Positions 39,213 to 47,014 of a stretch of DNA of 64,000 nt are shown piece by piece. A program made the translations under genes and the position numbers. A model generated the notes under the pieces. It had not been told where the DNA came from, made no database searches, and saw only the letters and a program-made list of their open reading frames with translations. The stretch is from Planctomycetaceae bacterium (GTDB lineage: Bacteria > Planctomycetota > Planctomycetia > Planctomycetales > Planctomycetaceae). Position 1 is the stretch's first letter. Each line of letters starts with the position of its first letter. The DNA lies in the NCBI GenBank assembly GCA_019636285.1, contig JAHBXV010000019.1, positions 1-64,000 of the forward strand, in the 5' to 3' direction.

Positions 39213-40673
39213 ATGGTCGACAGGACAATCGCTTTGGCCGTTCTCGGCAACGCACTCGAAACTCTGCGTCAACAGGCCCAGCGGCTGGCGCTCGGGCGGG
39301 CTGCCGCCTATGCCATCGCCGCACGCGCCTGGCAGTTTCTGGCGGGGCCGGTCACCATCCTGCTCATTGCCAGCCGCTTTTCACCCGAGCTCCAGGGCTG
39401 GTACTACACGTTTGGCAGCCTGCTGACCGTCCAGCAGTTGTGCGAACTCGGCCTGCCCGGAACGCTTCTCCACGTCGCCAGTCATTCCTGGGCGCGACTC
39501 AAACGCGAGCCCAATGGCTTTCTCTCGGGCGATCCGGCTGCTCTCTCGGAACTCGCGGGCATCGTTCACGGCGGCCGCCGCTGGTTCGCCGCCATCGTCG
39601 CCGTCTTTGCCGCCATCACTCTCGGCCCCGGATACTTCTTCCTCTCGTCTCAGCCCACCGACATCGCCTGGCACGGCCCCTGGTGCGCTGCCGTGGCCAT
39701 GGCCTCCGGTTCACTCGTTCTCACGGTCGATTTCGCCGTTCTCGAAGGCTGCGGGCGCGTGATTGCCATTCACCGCATGCGATTGGTGCAAGCCGTTGTC
39801 AGCAATGTCGTGGTCTGGATCGGCCTCATCGCCGGATTGCAGCTCTGGGTGATCCCGCTCTACGCGGGCGTCCGTCTGCTCATGGAATTCGTCTTCTCGC
39901 GAATTCTTCATCGCCAGTTCTGGGCCTCACTACCTCATTCCGACGGCGGCACGGCTCTATGGCGTGAAGTCGTCTGGCCCCTCCAGTGGCGAGCCGCCAT
40001 TCACGGTGCGATGACCTACCTCGCCTACCAGCTCTTCGTGCCCATCATCTTCCGCACCGATGGCCCCGTCGCCGCCGGTCGGCTCGGCATGACCTGGTCG
40101 ATCCTCACGACGCTCCAGTCGGCAGCCGCCATCTGGATGCACACCCGCGCCAGCGATTTTGGTGTCCTGATCCGCCAGCGGCAGTTTGCCCAACTCGACA
40201 GCGACTATGGCCGCGTCGCGCGCTCCTCGCTGGCGTTGCTCGGCATTGCCCTGTCGCTCGTCGTGGGTGGCACGCTCGCCCTCACTCTTCTCGCCCAGGG
40301 TCTCGGAGAACCCGCCGAAGGCATCCGCGACTTCACCTGGCTGGTTGCTCGCCTCCGCGATCGTCTGCTCGACCCGGCCAACACGCTCCTGTTCAGCCTC
40401 GGCGTCCTCGCCATGCATCTCCCGCAATGCCAGACGATCTATCTCCGCTCCCACCTCCGCGACCCGTTGCTTCGTCCGGCATTCGTGTTGAACCTGCTGA
40501 TGTTCGCCCTGGCCATCATCAGCGCCATGCTGGCGGGACCGACCGGATTAGCCGTCGCCTACGCCCTGGTCTCCGTCGCCGGCTATCTTCCCCTCTGGTA
40601 CTACCTGTGGTCACACTACCGAACAGAGTGGCATCAGCAGGCCGCCCGCATCGATCCCGCTCCAACCCCCTGA
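39213..40673 (+). CDS. Polysaccharide flippase-like membrane protein
   Basis: 486 residues from ATG at 39213 (a TTG at 39174 is also in frame). It has twelve or more hydrophobic helices (AIVAVFAAITLGPGYFFL, LALLGIALSLVVGGTLALTL, LMFALAIISAMLAGPTGLAV), typical of the MATE/Wzx-like exporters that flip lipid-linked sugar units. It lies between two glycosyltransferase genes on the other strand, which supports a role in surface polysaccharide export. Specificity unknown. Confidence 0.82.
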   Translation: MVDRTIALAVLGNALETLRQQAQRLALGRAAAYAIAARAWQFLAGPVTILLIASRFSPELQGWYYTFGSLLTVQQLCELGLPGTLLHVASHSWARLKREPNGFLSGDPAALSELAGIVHGGRRWFAAIVAVFAAITLGPGYFFLSSQPTDIAWHGPWCAAVAMASGSLVLTVDFAVLEGCGRVIAIHRMRLVQAVVSNVVVWIGLIAGLQLWVIPLYAGVRLLMEFVFSRILHRQFWASLPHSDGGTALWREVVWPLQWRAAIHGAMTYLAYQLFVPIIFRTDGPVAAGRLGMTWSILTTLQSAAAIWMHTRASDFGVLIRQRQFAQLDSDYGRVARSSLALLGIALSLVVGGTLALTLLAQGLGEPAEGIRDFTWLVARLRDRLLDPANTLLFSLGVLAMHLPQCQTIYLRSHLRDPLLRPAFVLNLLMFALAIISAMLAGPTGLAVAYALVSVAGYLPLWYYLWSHYRTEWHQQAARIDPAPTP

Positions 40674-40682
40674 CTCCAACTC

Positions 40683-41762
40683 TCACCCCCTCCCTCCTCT
40701 CCGCGTCCCCCCCTCTCTCTTCTCTGCCTCCCGCAGCGCCGCCGCCAGCCTCGGCACCGTAGCCCGCACCGAATACTGCGCTTCCACTTTCTGTCGACCG
40801 GCAACTCCCATCCGCCGTCGCAGCTCAGCATCGGCGAGCATCATTCGCAGCGATTGGTCCCACTCTTCCGCATCGCGAGCCAACAACCCGTTCACACCCG
40901 GCTCGATGATCTCGGCATTCACCCCCACCGGCGAAGCAATCGCCGGGATTTCCGCTGCCAGGTATTGCAGCAGCTTCAGGCCGCACTTGTGTCGGCACCA
41001 CGGATCATCCGGGAGCGGCATCAACCCCACATCCATATCCGCGAGCCCCGTCAGTTCCGTCACTTCATTCCACGGAATAATCGTCGTCGGCACGCCCAGA
41101 TCAAGTTCCCGCGCTTCCCGGCTGTCGTTGACAATCACCTGCATCGTGAACGGTCGATCGGCCGCCACGCGCCGGAACACGTCGGACAGTTCCTGCAGAT
41201 AGACCAGGTTCGACGACGTCCCCGTCCAGCCCACAACCGGAACATCGCTGGTGGGCTTCGTCTGCTTGATCGCCCGGTAGCGATCCGTATCCACGACCGT
41301 CGGCAGCAACACGACATTCGAGTTGTAAGCACGCGCGGCTTCTTCGAGCAGCGAATTTCCGGCCAGAACGGTCGTCACTCCCTTGGCCACCGCCGCGAAC
41401 TTCTCGGGATATCGGAGATGGATCGCGTCATCGACATCCAGCGCGCTCGCCCGCGCCCCTTCAATCAGTCGCAACTCCAGGTCATACGTCGCATCGTCGA
41501 ACAACTCGCGTTCGATGAAGACCACGTCATAACGGCGTAACCGCACGGCTATCACGTCCAGCCATCGCAGCCAACGCCGCAGCGATTGACTAAGCCGCCA
41601 CCCCAACCACCGGTACGACTCATACTTCGCGGGACGTGCCGGGGAAACGACGCATCGAATGCCCAGCTGCTCCAGTGCCGGAACGTACTGCAACACGCGA
41701 AACCGGCTGGCCGGCGTCCGCAGCCCCGAGATCAGGAACAATACCCGCATCGGTTTCGTCAT
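40683..41762 (-). CDS. GT4-type glycosyltransferase
   Basis: 359 residues from ATG at 41762. GT-B fold without strong N-terminal homology: RVLFLISGLRTPASRFRV, SALDVDDAIH, VVGWTGTSSNLVYLQEL, and the C-terminal donor site CGLKLLQYLAAEIPAIASPV. The C-terminus ends in a low-complexity RRGGRG from a pyrimidine-rich word repeat. It runs convergent to the flippase gene with a nine-base gap. Probably part of the same polysaccharide pathway. Confidence 0.88.
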   Translation of the reverse strand: MTKPMRVLFLISGLRTPASRFRVLQYVPALEQLGIRCVVSPARPAKYESYRWLGWRLSQSLRRWLRWLDVIAVRLRRYDVVFIERELFDDATYDLELRLIEGARASALDVDDAIHLRYPEKFAAVAKGVTTVLAGNSLLEEAARAYNSNVVLLPTVVDTDRYRAIKQTKPTSDVPVVGWTGTSSNLVYLQELSDVFRRVAADRPFTMQVIVNDSREARELDLGVPTTIIPWNEVTELTGLADMDVGLMPLPDDPWCRHKCGLKLLQYLAAEIPAIASPVGVNAEIIEPGVNGLLARDAEEWDQSLRMMLADAELRRRMGVAGRQKVEAQYSVRATVPRLAAALREAEKREGGTRRGGRG

Positions 41763-42083
41763 GGGGAGCAAGTCTCAAGAGCGTCCATCACGTCTTTCTC
41801 GCTGTGTGCCACTGGCTTCGCCAGTGCGCTTTGTCAGCCCCAATCAGCTTAAGGCAAGCCGACAAAGTTGGTGGCGTCCTGATACTAACTGGAACACGTT
41901 TCAAAACCCGGTTGGCGGCGGTAAAACGTCTCGAATACTGAAGACGGGCCCGGCGTCCAGAGGGTTTTGAAACCACCTGTAGTCAGTAACCCGAAGCGTC
42001 AGCGAGGGAAGTTCGGTTCTCTCCCTCGCTGACGCTTCGGGTTACTGAATGACCCTTGCTAAGTACCTCTGGAAAGTCGGCAA
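41763..42083. repeat. Gap packed with three dispersed repeat types
   Basis: No gene. In order: a GTGTGCCACTGGCTTCGCCA copy (about 41804-41829); a CAAAACCCGGTTGGCG...CCAGAGGGTTTTG element (about 41903-41972) whose only other copy is upstream of the portal gene at 61656-61733; and a dyad AGTAACCCGAAGCGTCAGCG / CGCTGACGCTTCGGGTTACT (about 41987-42047). That dyad recurs at 54004 and 56070 in the phage-like cluster. Confidence 0.75.
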
Positions 42084-43091
42084 TTATATCCTTCTCGCCA
42101 CCACGGTGATTCGTCCGGATTGTCGTATCGCCGCCAACCCCTTCGCCATTGCCAGCAGTCCCATTCCCACCAGGAACGGCGGATCGCGCCAGAACCAGTC
42201 CAGCAGCCGATCGCCAGCGGCACGAAATCCGGTCGTCGACTGCATCGCCGCCGCCACGCTCCCCAGCACGTTCAGCCCATTCGACTGGTGCAGAACCCGC
42301 TCCGTTTCAAAGCCCTCGTCTCCTAACATCCGTCGCAGTCGCGGCACGGTGAAGTGCTGCAAATGCCGGGGCAACTCATACGCAATCCAGTAACGACCAA
42401 AGAACCACGGCTCCCAGCAGCCAAAATTGGGAACACTGAAAACAAACATCCCCCCCGGCTTCAGGATCCGACGAACCTCCCGCAGCGTCTCCACCGGATC
42501 GGGCACATGCTCGAGCACCATCCACGTGAAGACGACATCGAACGATTCGTCGGGAAAACACGCCTCTTCGAGCGTCCCCTCATGGACGTCCAGTCCTAGC
42601 GAGCGGGCGCTCGCAACAGCCGCAGACGACGGCTCGACGCCCTGAACGATCCAACCGTCTTCGCGTAACCGACTCAAAAACTTCCCGCTCGCGCAGCCCA
42701 GATCGAGTGCCCGTGCCTGGTCGTGCGGGCGCGGCGGCGTCCAGTTCGCGTTCGTCTCGCTCAACCAGCGATAGACTCGCTGGAGTCCCGGAACCAGTCG
42801 CGCCACTCGCAACCACGCGGGTTGGGTGGAAGCGTTTTCCTTCCCCGTCTCTACAGGTTGGTCCGCTCCCCCTCCTGGCCGATGCGGCGCATACCCGTCG
42901 GGATAGGTCTGCGGAATCGACGCCGCGTCCGGCCGGGGGTTCATGTACGCATGATGGCAGGCCATGCACTGCACCACGCGAAACTCGCCCGGTATCCCGC
43001 ACAGCCGGTCCGGAGCCCGCACAATCTCCGCGCCATCGCGGTCACCACAGAGCGGGCACGGAACATCAATCAGGTTCAGAGAAGCAAACAC
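42084..43091 (-). CDS. Class I SAM-dependent methyltransferase with N-terminal zinc finger
   Basis: 335 residues. The N-terminus has two Cys pairs (CPLCGDRDG and CMACHHAYMNPRP), typical of sugar C-methyltransferase-like proteins. The methyltransferase motif I is ALDLGCASGKFLSRL (about 135), with VFTWMVLEHVPDP and RILKPGGMFVFSVP following. It methylates a small molecule or sugar. The position beside glycosyltransferases fits modification of a polysaccharide. Confidence 0.9.
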   Translation of the reverse strand: MFASLNLIDVPCPLCGDRDGAEIVRAPDRLCGIPGEFRVVQCMACHHAYMNPRPDAASIPQTYPDGYAPHRPGGGADQPVETGKENASTQPAWLRVARLVPGLQRVYRWLSETNANWTPPRPHDQARALDLGCASGKFLSRLREDGWIVQGVEPSSAAVASARSLGLDVHEGTLEEACFPDESFDVVFTWMVLEHVPDPVETLREVRRILKPGGMFVFSVPNFGCWEPWFFGRYWIAYELPRHLQHFTVPRLRRMLGDEGFETERVLHQSNGLNVLGSVAAAMQSTTGFRAAGDRLLDWFWRDPPFLVGMGLLAMAKGLAAIRQSGRITVVARRI

Positions 43092-43238
43092 AACCGGTCG
43101 TGCCTATCAAAAACCTGATGAAGAAGCAGGGAGCGGAAACCATAGGTCTTCCCTCCATCTCCACGTCACCGATTCCCCGTGTCGCCTTCCTCTCCCCATC
43201 TCCGCGTCGCCCTCTCCCCCCATCGTCTTCCCAGCCCG
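43092..43238. repeat. Gap with short ACCGGT element copy and pyrimidine-rich words
   Basis: ACACAACCGGTCGTGCCTAT followed by CAAAAACCTGATGAAG at 43087-43125 is a shortened copy of the element at 10860 and 54072. Then come CTCCCCATCTCCGCGTCGCC-like degenerate words (about 43155-43235). No gene. Confidence 0.6.
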
Positions 43239-44372
43239 TCAGCACACGCACGCCTGCGGGCCGCCCTGCCGTACCAGATGTCGCAAAATCTCCACGCCCC
43301 GCTCCAAAGTTTTTTGCGGAGCCGCGAACGACAGCCGAAAATGCGTGTCGCTCTCGCTGAAGACCGATCCCGGAATAATCAACAGCTCCTTGCGGATCGC
43401 TTCCGTCACGAACTCGGTCGCCGTTCCCCAGGGCGACTTCAGGAACAGGTAGAACGCTCCTTCGCCTCCGCGAATCTCGAACAGGTCGCCGAGTTCCTTC
43501 TTCATGAAATCGCGCTTCCGGCGATATTCCGCCGCATGAGCCGTCATGTCGCAGTCGAGCGCCGCCAGTCCCGCCCACTGCGCGGGCGTCGGCGCGCAGA
43601 CGAACGTAAACTGCTGCAACTTGGCCATCTGGTCGATGATCGCCTTCGGCCCATGGCACCACCCCAGCCGCAGGCCCGTCATCGCGTGCGACTTGCTGAA
43701 GCCATCCACCACGATTGTCTGTGGATTGAACTCCGCCGCGCTCACGAACGACTCGTCATAGCAGAAGAGCCGATAGATCTCGTCGCTGATGAGCGCGATA
43801 TTCCGCTCCGCTGCCAGGTCCGCCAGCGCCCGCACTTCCTCCCGCGTCGCCGTCGCTCCCGTCGGGTTATTCGGGCTGTTAAGAATGATGACCTTCGTCC
43901 GTGGCGTAATCGCCGCGCGAACCTTCTCGACGTCGGGTCGAAAGTCCGGATAGGTATCGATCCGGCGGACGGTCCCGCCGCACAGCGTCACCAGGTGCTT
44001 GTACATGACGAACCACGGATCGAAGCAGATCACTTCGTCTCCGGGATTCACCAGAACTTCGAGCGCCAGCATCAGTCCGCCGCTGGTCCCGCTGGTGATG
44101 AACGTCTGCCGATCCGCATGGCCATACTTGGCGACGAACTCCGCCTGGATCCGGTCGATCAGCGGACGAATCCCCTGCGTCTGGCTGTATCCCGTCTTGT
44201 TGGCGTCGATGGCTTCGGCGAACGCGCGGCGGACCGGTTCCGGCATTGGAAAATCCGGTTGGCCAATGCTCAGATTCACCGGATCCTTCATCGTCGCCGC
44301 CAGGTCGAAGACCTTGCGGATCCCCGAGGCGTCAATGCGGTGCATCCGTTCCGCGATCCACGCATCACTCAT
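43239..44372 (-). CDS. Class I/II pyridoxal-phosphate aminotransferase
   Basis: 377 residues from ATG at 44372, directly after GGAGGCCGGC, which decides the start. Fold type I: NLSIGQPDFPMP, FITSGTSGGLMLALE, ILNSPNNPTGA, ISDEIYRLFCY, and the cofactor Lys in VDGFSKSHAMTGLRLGW (about 234). The arginine near the end (HFRLSFA) binds the substrate carboxylate. It resembles aspartate/aromatic aminotransferases. The exact amino acid cannot be told. Monocistronic. Confidence 0.92.
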   Translation of the reverse strand: MSDAWIAERMHRIDASGIRKVFDLAATMKDPVNLSIGQPDFPMPEPVRRAFAEAIDANKTGYSQTQGIRPLIDRIQAEFVAKYGHADRQTFITSGTSGGLMLALEVLVNPGDEVICFDPWFVMYKHLVTLCGGTVRRIDTYPDFRPDVEKVRAAITPRTKVIILNSPNNPTGATATREEVRALADLAAERNIALISDEIYRLFCYDESFVSAAEFNPQTIVVDGFSKSHAMTGLRLGWCHGPKAIIDQMAKLQQFTFVCAPTPAQWAGLAALDCDMTAHAAEYRRKRDFMKKELGDLFEIRGGEGAFYLFLKSPWGTATEFVTEAIRKELLIIPGSVFSESDTHFRLSFAAPQKTLERGVEILRHLVRQGGPQACVC

Positions 44373-44401
44373 GCCGGCCTCCGTTTCGAACGACGCTTTC
44401 A

Positions 44402-44480
44402 GAGCCGCGACCCAACGGGGAGCGCTCTTCCCCGCCGCGCACAAAAAGAACCCCACGGCCGGCAGGCCGCAGGGTCCATC
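44402..44480. repeat. CCGCGACCCAACGGGGAGCG copy and GCCGGCAGGCCG hairpin
   Basis: The repeat at 44402-44429 is followed by ACGGCCGGCAGGCCGCAGGG, which could form a small hairpin after the stop of the lipoprotein gene (44505, minus strand). Confidence 0.6.
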
Positions 44481-44504
44481 CGCATCATAGACCGACGCGA
44501 GTCA

Positions 44505-44777
44505 CTATTCCGGCTGCTTCGCGGCGGGATCCGCTTCGGCCGGGGCCGCTTCAGCAGGAGCCGCCTCGGCGGGGGCAGCTTCCGCCGGGGTTTCCGCGGC
44601 CGGCACTTCGGCGCCGCCACCCGTCGTCGAGCTGCCCGAGTTCATCATCTCGTTCATCGCCGCGGGATCGGTCGTCGTCGGAGGTGGTGTCGAATTATCC
44701 GCCGGCTTGGCACAGCCGCTCACAAAGCCCACGCCACAGGCCGCCATCACCGCCATCACCCACGTCAGCTTACGCAT
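44505..44777 (-). CDS. Small lipoprotein with EAAPA repeats
   Basis: 90 residues. Signal peptide with lipobox (MAACGVGFVSGC, Cys22). The mature part is Pro/Thr/Ser-rich, then has four to five repeats of AEAAP (PAEAAPAEAAPAEAAPAEAD). No enzymatic domain. Likely a lipid-anchored, flexible cell-envelope protein. The repeat could vary in copy number between strains. Confidence 0.75.
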   Translation of the reverse strand: MRKLTWVMAVMAACGVGFVSGCAKPADNSTPPPTTTDPAAMNEMMNSGSSTTGGGAEVPAAETPAEAAPAEAAPAEAAPAEADPAAKQPE

Positions 44778-44949
44778 GAAGTTATTCCTCTGCTCGAAAG
44801 AGTTCCCAAGGAGGCCCGGCAGCCCGGAAGGGCATTTGATCCCCCAACAAGATCGATCTCGTCGCCGGCAACCCCAAGAACTTTGCCAGGCGATGGACCA
44901 CTCTCTCGATTACAGTCCCACTTTCCCCCCATTGCAACCGCTCGCTCGT

Positions 44950-45570
44950 TCAGGCCCCGTTCTCTTCCCATTCCTCAACCGATTGCAGGGACGAGGGAAC
45001 CGTTGACGGTTTCGGCGAATCGGCAACCTGAACCGTTTCGTACAGCGCGTTGACGATTGTCGACAGCGAATCCGCCAGGTGCGTCGCCATCAGCAACTCG
45101 GCTCGTTTCAAGACCTCGCGCCGGCGGCTGATACGTTCGGCTTCCCGGCGAACCCCGGCTTCAGTCAATTCCCCGCCGGTCCCGCGCGCACTCGCCAGTT
45201 GCAGCCAATCCGTTTCGCTCCAGCCCAGAAACCACTCCGGATGATCCTCCCGCGCCAGACGCACCGCCGGATTCGTCCGCAATTCCTCATCAATTCGCTT
45301 CGCCAACAGCGAATTTCCGACTTCCAACGCATCGCGTGGCTCGCCCCACAGCGCGTTCGGCTCGACCCCCAACGCGGCCGCCAGTCGATCCATCGTCGCC
45401 GCATGCGGACGCTCGATCTGTCCTTTTTCCAACTGGTACAGCGCCGTCCGCGACACGCTCGCCCGTCGACCAAGTTCACCCACGTTGAGACCGCGCGCCT
45501 GCCTCAGTCGACGAATCCGTCCTCCGATCCGGTCAGGCGATCTCTCGTTCTCGAGGTTCTCACGCGACAT
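44950..45570 (-). CDS. XRE-family helix-turn-helix regulator
   Basis: 206 residues. HTH_3 domain at about 14-70: IRRLRQARGLNVGELGRRA, SVSRTALYQLEKGQIERPH, and LAAALGVEPNALW. The C-terminal two thirds is helical, with a Trp-rich segment (HPEWFLGWSETDWLQLAS) that could be a ligand or oligomer domain. It is transcribed away from the small gene at 45705. Two GAACAAATCT-based sites in the gap fit its operator. Confidence 0.9.
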   Translation of the reverse strand: MSRENLENERSPDRIGGRIRRLRQARGLNVGELGRRASVSRTALYQLEKGQIERPHAATMDRLAAALGVEPNALWGEPRDALEVGNSLLAKRIDEELRTNPAVRLAREDHPEWFLGWSETDWLQLASARGTGGELTEAGVRREAERISRRREVLKRAELLMATHLADSLSTIVNALYETVQVADSPKPSTVPSSLQSVEEWEENGA

Positions 45571-45584
45571 TTCAAAACCTTTAT

Positions 45585-45674
45585 GAACAAATCTGTTCGC
45601 CTCGGCACCCTGAAACTGAACAATACTGTTGACATCGTCACAGGAATACTGTACAAAAGAACAAATCTCGGTTC
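45585..45674 (+). promoter_or_regulatory. Promoter flanked by two GAACAAATCT operator-like sites
   Basis: TTGACA (45629-45634) and TACAAA (45652-45657) are 17 bases apart on the plus strand. GAACAAATCTGTTC (45585-45598) is a palindrome. GAACAAATCTCGGTTC (45659-45674) repeats the left half with a related right half. AATACTGT occurs twice between them (45622 and 45645). The layout suggests control of the divergent pair by the XRE protein. Confidence 0.7.
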
Positions 45675-45704
45675 AACACTTCTCTTTCCAAGGGGGGATT
45701 CACA

Positions 45705-45929
45705 ATGTCCAACATGAGCGCCACGCAGTTTCGTTCGCCTTGGGCCACCCGCTCTCGCTCAGCCACGACGCCCCCGCGCAAACAGGTCTCCCTGTTTCTC
45801 CCCACCAGCGACTGGCTGAATCTCCGCCGCGAAGCCGCGCGCCGAAACCTCCCCATCACCGAACTCTGTCGCGAGTGGCTCCATCCGCACCTCGCGGCTC
45901 TCGCAACGACATCCCACGACGCCGCCTGA
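45705..45929 (+). CDS. Small ribbon-helix-helix-like protein
   Basis: 74 residues. The region KQVSLFLPTSDWLNLRREAA to RRNLPITELCREWL reads as a strand followed by two helices, like a ribbon-helix-helix DNA-binding domain. The N-terminal 25 residues are Ser/Arg/Thr-rich. It is preceded by AAGGGGGGATTCACA and by the promoter at 45629. It is divergent from the XRE gene, so it may be an accessory regulator. Family not certain. Confidence 0.65.
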   Translation: MSNMSATQFRSPWATRSRSATTPPRKQVSLFLPTSDWLNLRREAARRNLPITELCREWLHPHLAALATTSHDAA

Positions 45930-45999
45930 AGCATCGCCACTCTTCAATCAACAACGTGTCTTCTTCGTCCGTCTCTCCTCCACACAACGGAACCATCCC

Positions 46000-46356
46000 A
46001 TGTCCGATCAACCAGCTCAGCGACCGATCCGACGACGTCATCGTTATCCCTCCGATCTCTCCGACCGCCAATGGGACGTCGTCTCTCCCTTCTGCGCGCA
46101 GCCGACGGCTACTCCGGGGCGGCCGCGGTCCACGTCCCTCCGCGAAGTCGTGGATGCGATCAATTACCGCTGGAACACCGGCTGCAGTTGGCGCATGCTT
46201 CCCCACGACTTCCCCCCCTGGCAGACGGTCTACTGGTACTTCCGCGCCTGGCAGCGCGCGGGAACCCTCCGTCCCGTCCGCGAAACCCTCCAACGCAATC
46301 GCGCTGCTTGGCCCACCGACCCCGACAACCCGCTAAAATCCCCGGACACCCCCTAG
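46000..46356 (+). CDS. DUF4096 domain protein, remnant of an IS5-type transposase
   Basis: 118 residues. The DUF4096 domain is the N-terminal DNA-binding part of IS5-family transposases: YPSDLSDRQWDVVSPF, GRPRSTSLREVVDAINY, NTGCSWRMLPHDFPPW, VYWYFRAWQRAG. The DDE nuclease domain that normally follows is absent, and the frame ends in PDNPLKSPDTP next to a CCGCGACCCA repeat. No terminal inverted repeats were found. It is either a decayed element or a retained DNA-binding protein. Confidence 0.8.
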   Translation: MSDQPAQRPIRRRHRYPSDLSDRQWDVVSPFCAQPTATPGRPRSTSLREVVDAINYRWNTGCSWRMLPHDFPPWQTVYWYFRAWQRAGTLRPVRETLQRNRAAWPTDPDNPLKSPDTP

Positions 46357-46381
46357 CCGCGACCCACCGGGGAGCGCTCTC
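46353..46381. repeat. CCGCGACCCACCGGGGAGCG copy
   Basis: CCTAGCCGCGACCCACCGGG, then GAGCGCTC, fills the 25-base gap between the DUF4096 and M50-like genes and provides the stop of the former. Confidence 0.8.
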
Positions 46382-47014
46382 TTGCGACGACCGTGGACCG
46401 ACGCCCTCTACCTCGCCTGGCAGTTAACCGCCAGTTGGATCCTCATGCTCTTCTGGCATGAAATCGGCCACGGCTTCGCCGCCATCGTCACCGGGGGAAC
46501 GGTCATCTCGACCAACCTCTACCCCGGTCAGTTGGGTCACACGTTTGCGGACCCGAATCCTTGGCCGGGCTGGGTTCTCTGGGGCGGGTTTCTCTCCGGT
46601 TGCCTCATCCCGGCGGCGTTCGCCCTGGCTGTCCCTCGTTCCGCGACGCGACTTCGTCTCGAAGCCATGTGGGTTGCCAGCTTCTGCTGGCTAACCAACG
46701 GCGTCTATCTCGCCGCCGGCGGCAGCGAGCGCCTGACGGACACCGGTCAACTCCTGCAACTTGGCTGGCCGATCATCGCCATGATCGCGATCGGCGCACC
46801 CCTCGCGATCATCGGCTACCTGGGCTGCCGCGCGACCGCGATCGCGCTGTGGAACGAACTCACCCTTCATCCACTCCGCCGCACCAATCTCGTCTTCCGC
46901 TGGCTACTCCTCATCGGGTGGATCATCGCCCAAACATTTTTCGCGCGAACGATCGATCACGCGATCGCCGCGCCCCCACCCCCAACCCCGCCACATTCAA
47001 CCATCACCCCTTAG
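46382..47014 (+). CDS. M50B-like membrane metalloprotease
   Basis: 210 residues from TTG at 46382. Zinc motif MLFWHEIGHGFAAIVTGG (HEIGH at about 26-30) is placed inside the first membrane segment, as in site-2-type peptidases of the M50B group. There are about five further hydrophobic helices (FLSGCLIPAAFALAVP, IIAMIAIGAPLAIIGYLG). The third zinc ligand is not obvious. It might cleave a membrane substrate. The last 18 bases overlap the end of the convergent glycosyltransferase gene. Confidence 0.75.
   Translation: MRRPWTDALYLAWQLTASWILMLFWHEIGHGFAAIVTGGTVISTNLYPGQLGHTFADPNPWPGWVLWGGFLSGCLIPAAFALAVPRSATRLRLEAMWVASFCWLTNGVYLAAGGSERLTDTGQLLQLGWPIIAMIAIGAPLAIIGYLGCRATAIALWNELTLHPLRRTNLVFRWLLLIGWIIAQTFFARTIDHAIAAPPPPTPPHSTITP

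Noticed and set aside
37823-43091. A single operon for the polysaccharide genes
   Set aside because: The flippase is on the opposite strand and gaps are filled with repeats, so they are neighbours in function but probably separate transcripts.
43179-45053. 624-codon plus-strand open frame
   Set aside because: It runs antisense through the aminotransferase, lipoprotein and XRE genes, is Arg/Pro-rich, and shows no domain.
45585-46356. Type II toxin-antitoxin system (XRE plus small protein)
   Set aside because: The XRE and the small gene are divergent, not a bicistron, and the small protein resembles a DNA-binding fold and not a known toxin.
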